11,076 nt of DNA from JAADHU01 sp964446495 (lineage in GTDB: Bacteria > Pseudomonadota > Gammaproteobacteria > Steroidobacterales > Woeseiaceae): assembly GCA_964446495.1 (NCBI GenBank), contig CAYUOY010000134.1, positions 1-11,076 on the forward strand, written 5' to 3'. The notes beneath the pieces were generated by a model. It was not told the origin of the DNA. It ran no database searches and was given only the letters and a program-made list of their open reading frames with translations. Both the position numbers and the translations under genes were made by a program. This document shows positions 6,400-11,076 of the stretch, piece after piece (within the stretch, counting starts at the first letter, position 1; each line of letters begins with the position of its first letter).

Positions 6400-7698
6400 A
6401 TGAAAACCCGCTTGTTGCCCTTTCTGCTTTGCTCATTGCTGGCTGCCTGTAGCAAAACAACGGCGCCGCCCGCCGTTGCCGGCATCGACCAGCTTGCCAA
6501 TGATTACTTGTTCCTGGAACTCAGCATGGGCTGGCATGACAGCGCCCACGTTGATGCCTACTTCGGACCCGAAGAGATCAGGATCGCTGCCAATGAAGCT
6601 CAATTAAGCCTCGACGAAATCCGCCGCCGCGCAAAAGATCTCGTGAAGCAACTGCGCCAGACCATGGATCCTGAGGACGATTCTGTCCTAAGGGCCCGCG
6701 TAGACGGGCTCATTGCGCGACTCACGGCACTGGACACTCGCATTGCTCTGAACCAGGGAGAGACTCTGTCCTTCGACAGCGAAGCCGAACGGTTGTTTGG
6801 CACTCGAGCACCCAATCATGATACGGCACACTTTGACGCGATTCTGGAAGACATCGAGGCGCTGGTCCCTGGCGAGGGCGATCTGTCGCAGCGGGTCAAC
6901 GAATTTCGCGATCTTTTCGTCATCCCACCCGCCAAACTGCCACTGGTCTTCGATGCCGCGATAGCGGAATGTCGCCGCCGTACGCTTGAGTTTGTGGAAT
7001 TGCCGAACAACGAATCGTTCAGCATCGAATACGTCAATGACAAACCGTGGTCAGGCTACAACTGGTACCAGGGCAACGCGCAAAGCCTGATTCAGATCAA
7101 CACGGACTTGCCTACGTTTATCAGCCGCGCTGTCGATCTGGGCTGTCACGAAGGTTATCCCGGCCATCACACCTACAATGCCTTGCTGGAGAAAAACCTC
7201 GTCAACGGCCTGGGATGGAGTGAATTCTCGCTCTATCCCCTTTTCAGCCCTCAGTCCCTGATTGCCGAGGGCAGTGGCAACTACGGCATCGAACTCGCTT
7301 TCCCGGGGAATGACAGGCTCCGCTTCGAACAGGAAGTCCTGTTTCCACTCGCCGGCCTGGATCCGAATGCCGCTGACCGTTACTACGCACTGCTCGAATT
7401 GCTCGGAAAACTGAATTACGCCGGCAATGAGGCGGCGCGAGACTACCTGAACGGGGACATGAGTCGGGCGGAGGCGGTACAGTGGTTGATTCACTATTCG
7501 TTGTCATCACCGGCACGGGCGCGAAAGAGCGTCGATTTCATCGATACCTATCGCAGCTATGTCATTAACTACAATGTTGGCAAGGACATGGTCCGGCAGT
7601 ACGTTGAACGGGATACGGCGAATGCGGCAGAGCGATGGGAGAAATTCCGGAAGATGCTATCTACGCCAATGCTGCCGTCTGATCTCCGCCAGGAGTAA
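6400..7698 (+). CDS. DUF885-like lipoprotein, probable zinc peptidase
   Basis: A 432-residue envelope lipoprotein. The N-terminus MKTRLLPFLLCSLLAAC is a signal peptide II with lipobox LAAC and lipidated C17. The C-terminal half shows DUF885 hallmarks: HEGYPGHH at 250-257, an HExx-type metal site in which H250, E251 and H256/H257 are candidates; an EGSGNYG element with E290 equivalent to the family's conserved EGW(A)-like glutamate; and a terminal RSYVINYNVGKDMV at about 385-398. DUF885 proteins are generally treated as gluzincin-like peptidases but most are biochemically unassigned, so substrate is unknown. The usual length is nearer 550-600 residues, and this version has a shorter N-terminal helical part. 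Upstream of the ATG only a weak CGGA is seen. The neighbour DUF547 gene begins 32 bases downstream on the same strand, suggesting an operon. Confidence 0.8.
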   Translation: MKTRLLPFLLCSLLAACSKTTAPPAVAGIDQLANDYLFLELSMGWHDSAHVDAYFGPEEIRIAANEAQLSLDEIRRRAKDLVKQLRQTMDPEDDSVLRARVDGLIARLTALDTRIALNQGETLSFDSEAERLFGTRAPNHDTAHFDAILEDIEALVPGEGDLSQRVNEFRDLFVIPPAKLPLVFDAAIAECRRRTLEFVELPNNESFSIEYVNDKPWSGYNWYQGNAQSLIQINTDLPTFISRAVDLGCHEGYPGHHTYNALLEKNLVNGLGWSEFSLYPLFSPQSLIAEGSGNYGIELAFPGNDRLRFEQEVLFPLAGLDPNAADRYYALLELLGKLNYAGNEAARDYLNGDMSRAEAVQWLIHYSLSSPARARKSVDFIDTYRSYVINYNVGKDMVRQYVERDTANAAERWEKFRKMLSTPMLPSDLRQE

Positions 7699-7730
7699 TA
7701 ATCTGCGGCCGGACGCGGTCTGCTTAGGCT

Positions 7731-8648
7731 ATGGACACTGAACTTTCAACCACACCAAAGCGACGCTCTGTCATGGGATATTCATTTCTGGTTGCTGTTT
7801 TTCTGGTTCTCGCGGTAGCGGTGTTTTTCGTGGTCAATCGACCGCGGCTCATCGTCATCGAAGCCGAATTGCCGCAACACTTTCCAACCGCAGGGTTTTC
7901 GCACCAGGAGTTCGAGTCACTGTTGCAGCGATTCGTGGACGACGAGGGCCATGTCGACTATGAGAACTGGCATCAGGACGCAGCCGCAATGGGCCTGCTT
8001 GACTCCTACCTGGCCGCCGTCGCCGCCTACAGCCCGGTTAATTCACCCTCCCGCTTTGAGCGCAAGAGTGACCAGCTTGCCTACTGGCTATATGCCTATA
8101 ACGCGTATGTCATTCGAAACGTTCTGAGCCACTGGCCGCTGGAAAGCGTGACGGATCTAAAGGCGCCCTTTGAAGTCGTGACGGGATTCGGGTTTTTCTG
8201 GCAACAGAGGTTCTTGTTTGGTGGCGAAGCGAAGAGTTTATACAGCGTCGAGAACAGCGTCATACGGTCCACCTTTCGCGATCCCCGCATCCACTTTGTC
8301 CTTAACTGTGCCAGCGAAAGTTGCCCGGTCATGCGCCCGAACCTCCCTACCGGCGATGACCTCGAACCATTCCTGGAGAGCGCGACGGCCGCATTCATCA
8401 GCGACCGAAGCAATGTGCTCATTGACCATGAACGGCGACGGGTGGTCCTCTCAGATATCTTCAAATGGTACGAGAAAGACTTTCTCAACGATTTGCGGCG
8501 CCAGGGGTTGCCCTCCGACGCCGGCCTCATCGGCTATCTGCAAAGTGCCGCACCAAAATCCATGGCCGACGAACTGGCTGCCGCCAGCGACTATGAAATT
8601 GAGTTTCCGGGCTACGACTGGTCGATCAACAGTTCACAAGCGCGTTGA
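7731..8648 (+). CDS. DUF547 domain protein with N-terminal membrane anchor
   Basis: A 305-residue protein with a basic N-terminus, one membrane helix (about 16-36) and a DUF547 domain extending over about 55-260, probably facing the periplasm. Family marks are AYWLYAYNAYVI at 117-128, SLYSVENSVIR at 169-179 and the highly characteristic IHFVLNCASESCP at 187-199, with H188, C193 and C198. In most relatives the middle motif is IEH; here the His is replaced by Asn (V173-E174-N175). Molecular function of DUF547 is not established to my knowledge. ATG 7731 has only a poor AGG upstream; the next in-frame ATG (codon 15) has no better site and would remove the basic flank of the helix. The gene follows the DUF885 lipoprotein by 32 bases and ends 11 bases from the convergent GGDEF-EAL stop. 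Confidence 0.87.
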   Translation: MDTELSTTPKRRSVMGYSFLVAVFLVLAVAVFFVVNRPRLIVIEAELPQHFPTAGFSHQEFESLLQRFVDDEGHVDYENWHQDAAAMGLLDSYLAAVAAYSPVNSPSRFERKSDQLAYWLYAYNAYVIRNVLSHWPLESVTDLKAPFEVVTGFGFFWQQRFLFGGEAKSLYSVENSVIRSTFRDPRIHFVLNCASESCPVMRPNLPTGDDLEPFLESATAAFISDRSNVLIDHERRRVVLSDIFKWYEKDFLNDLRRQGLPSDAGLIGYLQSAAPKSMADELAAASDYEIEFPGYDWSINSSQAR

Positions 8649-8659
8649 CCGATCCGGTA

Positions 8660-10915
8660 TCAGCGCAGCTGTTTCGATGTCCCGGTAGCGCTGTTGGCGA
8701 GTCGTTGTTTGCGACGTTTGCTCGCCAACAGGACGGGAAGCGTTTTCTTTCTCGGAACCGCCGCGGGTTTGCCCACATAGAAACCCTGTGCGTAATCCAC
8801 ACCCAGCTCAGCCAGCAGCGAAAATACCGGTCCGTTCTGCACGTACTCGGCGATCGTTTTCATGCCGGCCTCGCGACCGATTTCAGCGATCAGCCGTACC
8901 ATTTTCTGGTCGACGGTGTTCTTGGCCAGATTACGAATAAACGCGCCATCAATCTTGATGTAGTCAACCGACAGTTGCTGCAGATAACCCAGCGAACTGT
9001 AACCTTTGCCAAAATCATCCAGCGCCACCTCGCAGCCCATTTCCCGCAGGGCCGTGATCTGTTTTTCGACATGAGACAAATGGCGAACCGCCAGGTTCTC
9101 GGTGATTTCAAACATTATCTTGCTGGCGGCGACCCCGTATTTATCCAGACGTGACTGCACGTACGACGAAAGGTTTTCCGTCTCGAACGCGTTCGCAGAA
9201 AGGTTAATTGCGAATCGAAGTGTCTCATCATTCTGGCAATGCAGCGCGTAAGCCTCAATGGCATGGTCGATCATCCATGCATCTATTTCCGCCATCAGAC
9301 CAAAGCGAATCGCCGCCGGTAGAAACATATCCGGACTGACGATTTTGTCGTCGTCCATTTTCAGGCGGACCAGCACTTCATGATGTGATGTTTCGCCGGT
9401 GGTAATGTCAACAATCGGCTGGAATCGTAACAGGAACAAATCCTGATCAATCGCCTCCCGCAACTTTCGCATCCAGCCAACGTCTTCCACCATCTGTTCG
9501 GTTTCACGCTTCGAGACGCGATAAAAGGTAGCTCGATTGCGACCGCTGGCCTTGGATTCCCGGCAGGCGATGTCAGCCTGGGCAATGACGTCATCCTGCT
9601 TCACGTCACCGGTTGGAATCATGGTAACGCCAATGCTGCAATGAACGTGAATGACGGTTTCATCCTCAATGTGGGTCAGTTGCCGCATGTCTTCCAGGAT
9701 CTTTTCAGCAAGGTCGCGTGCTTTTCGCTTGCTGATATCCCGCGCCAGAATGGCAAACTCATCGCCACCGAATCGGGCAACCATTACGTGATCGCCGACT
9801 GAACGCACCAGACAATCCGCCACCTTCTGGATCAGGCGATCGCCGGCCGGGTGACCGCAGGTGTCATTGACATACTTGAATTGATCCAGATCGACAAAGA
9901 ACAGCGCGCCACAAGATCGGACACGAGACTTCCGGGACAATTCCTTTTCCAGTTCTTCCACGAATCGACGCCGATTGTAGAGACCGGTCATTTGATCGTG
10001 GTTCGCCAGTTGAAGCAGTTTGGCATCCCGTTCGCCGAGCGCCATAGCCGTCGATTCCAGTGCCTCCACAATCTCGGAAATTTCCCGGTGGGCCGCCGGC
10101 TTGAACTCAACTTTCAAATTTCCTTTGGCCAGTTCGGCGATAGGATGTTGCAGGTCGGAGATGGCACGTAACGCCCTCCTCAGCAACATCCGGCCAAAAA
10201 ATCCGGACACGATCAGCAACACCAGCAATGCCAGGATTGCCAACTGAATGTTCTTCAGAAGGTTGTTGTGAAACTCCGCAAAATTGAGACCCAGGCCGAC
10301 GAAGCCGACCAGTTCCATGGACGCCTCTGATTCTTCGGCCAGGGGATCGAAGTCGAACAAGCCATCATTTGCGATCGAGGCCGTCCAGATGGGCGCATAG
10401 ATTTCAAATGCCTGCACATCCAGCAAGCTGTTAAACATCAGATACGGCTGCTCGGCACCGATCAGCGTTGAAACCTCTGCCAGCAACTCCTCCGACATGG
10501 GTTGACCGATAGCGGATGTGCTGCTTGCAGAGTCGGGCTGACTGGAATTGGACACGGTTTTCAGACGCGAGCCATCAAGGCGATAATACGATACCTGGTT
10601 GATCTCCTGATATTTGTCGATATAACTCTCGAGACGAAGGGTCACCTCTTCGTCATAGGGCAAATACAATGGTGCACCCAGTTCGTGTAATTCCTGAGTC
10701 CACTGCGTCGCCCAGCGACTGTAATTTTTTTGCAGCACCCACTGACCACCCCAATAAAGTGCCGCAATGGCAAGCGCACCGATCACGGCGGTAATCAGTA
10801 TTTGCAGAGTGAGGATTTCGTGAACCAGCACCCGCTGGCCACGGAAACTCATCAAGCGCTTCAGGTCTTCCCGAAGCGTCGAACGACTCAGGACGGATGC
10901 AATCCAGGATCTCAA
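8660..10915 (-). CDS. Membrane GGDEF-EAL c-di-GMP enzyme with periplasmic sensor and HAMP
   Basis: A 751-residue inner-membrane signalling protein that makes and/or degrades cyclic di-GMP. Order of parts: membrane helix about 33-57, periplasmic sensor about 58-220, second helix 222-244, HAMP about 245-297, GGDEF about 300-468, EAL about 488-725, and a basic tail. The cyclase motif RFGGDEF (381-387) and DLDQFKYVND are intact, but no RxxD inhibitory site stands at the usual place upstream. In the phosphodiesterase domain the signature reads EVL (513-515). E513, N571, E603, E606, D633, D634, K654, E690 and Q710 all align with the catalytic residues of RocR-type EAL enzymes at the same spacing. 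Both activities are therefore possible, with hydrolysis well supported. The start is TTG at 10915, chosen because GAGGAA lies seven to eight bases upstream. It overlaps the stop of the upstream partial gene. Confidence 0.93.
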   Translation of the reverse strand: MRSWIASVLSRSTLREDLKRLMSFRGQRVLVHEILTLQILITAVIGALAIAALYWGGQWVLQKNYSRWATQWTQELHELGAPLYLPYDEEVTLRLESYIDKYQEINQVSYYRLDGSRLKTVSNSSQPDSASSTSAIGQPMSEELLAEVSTLIGAEQPYLMFNSLLDVQAFEIYAPIWTASIANDGLFDFDPLAEESEASMELVGFVGLGLNFAEFHNNLLKNIQLAILALLVLLIVSGFFGRMLLRRALRAISDLQHPIAELAKGNLKVEFKPAAHREISEIVEALESTAMALGERDAKLLQLANHDQMTGLYNRRRFVEELEKELSRKSRVRSCGALFFVDLDQFKYVNDTCGHPAGDRLIQKVADCLVRSVGDHVMVARFGGDEFAILARDISKRKARDLAEKILEDMRQLTHIEDETVIHVHCSIGVTMIPTGDVKQDDVIAQADIACRESKASGRNRATFYRVSKRETEQMVEDVGWMRKLREAIDQDLFLLRFQPIVDITTGETSHHEVLVRLKMDDDKIVSPDMFLPAAIRFGLMAEIDAWMIDHAIEAYALHCQNDETLRFAINLSANAFETENLSSYVQSRLDKYGVAASKIMFEITENLAVRHLSHVEKQITALREMGCEVALDDFGKGYSSLGYLQQLSVDYIKIDGAFIRNLAKNTVDQKMVRLIAEIGREAGMKTIAEYVQNGPVFSLLAELGVDYAQGFYVGKPAAVPRKKTLPVLLASKRRKQRLANSATGTSKQLR
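8691..8731. repeat. 11-bp inverted repeat at the 3' end of the GGDEF-EAL gene
   Basis: CTGTTGGCGAG (8691-8701) is the exact reverse complement of CTCGCCAACAG (8721-8731), with a 19-base centre that can add a short inner pairing (TCG/CGA). It lies inside the last codons of the GGDEF-EAL gene, encoding LLASKRRKQRLANS, and 43 bases beyond the convergent DUF547 stop. On the plus strand a T-rich stretch (TTTTCTTTC) follows some ten bases later. A terminator for the DUF885-DUF547 transcript is plausible. No U-run follows on the minus strand. Confidence 0.45.
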
Positions 10916-11076
10916 CGAGCTTCCTCAACCGACGCGCTATCGTCGTGGGCGAGCGGTTGAATCAAATTCGGGTTTGTCAGCACCGTAATTTCCGACAGCG
11001 GTGTCATTGCCGGTACCGATTCCAGATCACCGTTGGTCAAGTCCTCAATCACGGCCACGATGGTTTGTGCAATATC
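10912..11076 (-). CDS. 3' end of an unidentified gene coupled to the GGDEF-EAL gene
   Basis: The last 54 codons of an open frame entering from the right edge, beginning DIAQTIVAVIEDLTNGDLES and ending SVEEAR then TGA. The TGA overlaps the TTG start of the GGDEF-EAL gene in the arrangement TTGA. The GAGGAA that serves as that gene's ribosome site lies within this frame. Such overlap normally means translational coupling and a shared transcript. I do not recognise the protein. The fragment reminds me faintly of the C-terminal end of periplasmic substrate-binding proteins, which would fit a partner of the sensor domain, but this is a guess from 54 residues. The start and most of the gene are outside the window. 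Confidence 0.65.
   Translation of the reverse strand, partial: DIAQTIVAVIEDLTNGDLESVPAMTPLSEITVLTNPNLIQPLAHDDSASVEEAR

Noticed and set aside
1..11076. CRISPR array, tRNA or rRNA genes, transposase, phage or toxin-antitoxin genes
   Set aside because: No regularly spaced repeats, no RNA gene signatures and no matching proteins were seen on either strand.

Overview
The window is an ordinary-looking, gene-dense bacterial segment with moderately high G+C, nine complete or partial protein genes and no RNA gene, CRISPR array, insertion sequence or phage gene that I can see. The gene content points to a free-living gammaproteobacterium: a GlyGly-CTERM (rhombosortase-type) surface protein, a DUF3014 membrane protein, DUF885 and DUF547 envelope proteins, a lipoprotein signal with a classical lipobox, and a membrane GGDEF-EAL protein. 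The lineage is inferred from these families; I have no marker gene to confirm it.

Left part (1-1920). A secreted choice-of-anchor-H-like protein with a GlyGly-CTERM tail (minus strand) is divergent from an EamA/DMT-family transporter (plus strand). The 144 bases between them contain a small perfect inverted repeat followed by a T-run. Bases 1-36 hold only the sequence downstream of the first gene.

Centre (1921-6191). The transporter converges on a three-gene minus-strand run, read in the order DUF3014 protein, PSMA-like M28 metallopeptidase, TPR protein. The last two are 13 bases apart and very probably cotranscribed; the DUF3014-M28 gap is 88 bases with no obvious signal. Midway between the convergent transporter and TPR genes lies the most striking non-coding structure of the window: a perfect 29-bp inverted repeat with a 25-base loop.

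Right part (6192-11076). A 208-base divergent region with plausible promoters on both strands separates the DUF3014 gene from a plus-strand pair, a DUF885-like lipoprotein (probable zinc peptidase) and a DUF547 protein. This pair converges, with only 11 bases between stops, on a minus-strand GGDEF-EAL protein. That protein starts at TTG and overlaps the end of a further gene cut by the window edge, so the two are probably translationally coupled.

Functionally the centre is a cell-envelope locus. Two exported zinc peptidases lie on either side of a shared promoter region, with a membrane-anchored DUF3014 protein, an exported TPR protein and a DUF547 protein beside them. A role in periplasmic peptide or protein turnover is an inference from this clustering. 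No gap between genes exceeds 210 bases. I found no convincing undescribed multi-gene system; the best leads are the long inverted repeat, the peptidase cluster and the coupled c-di-GMP gene pair.
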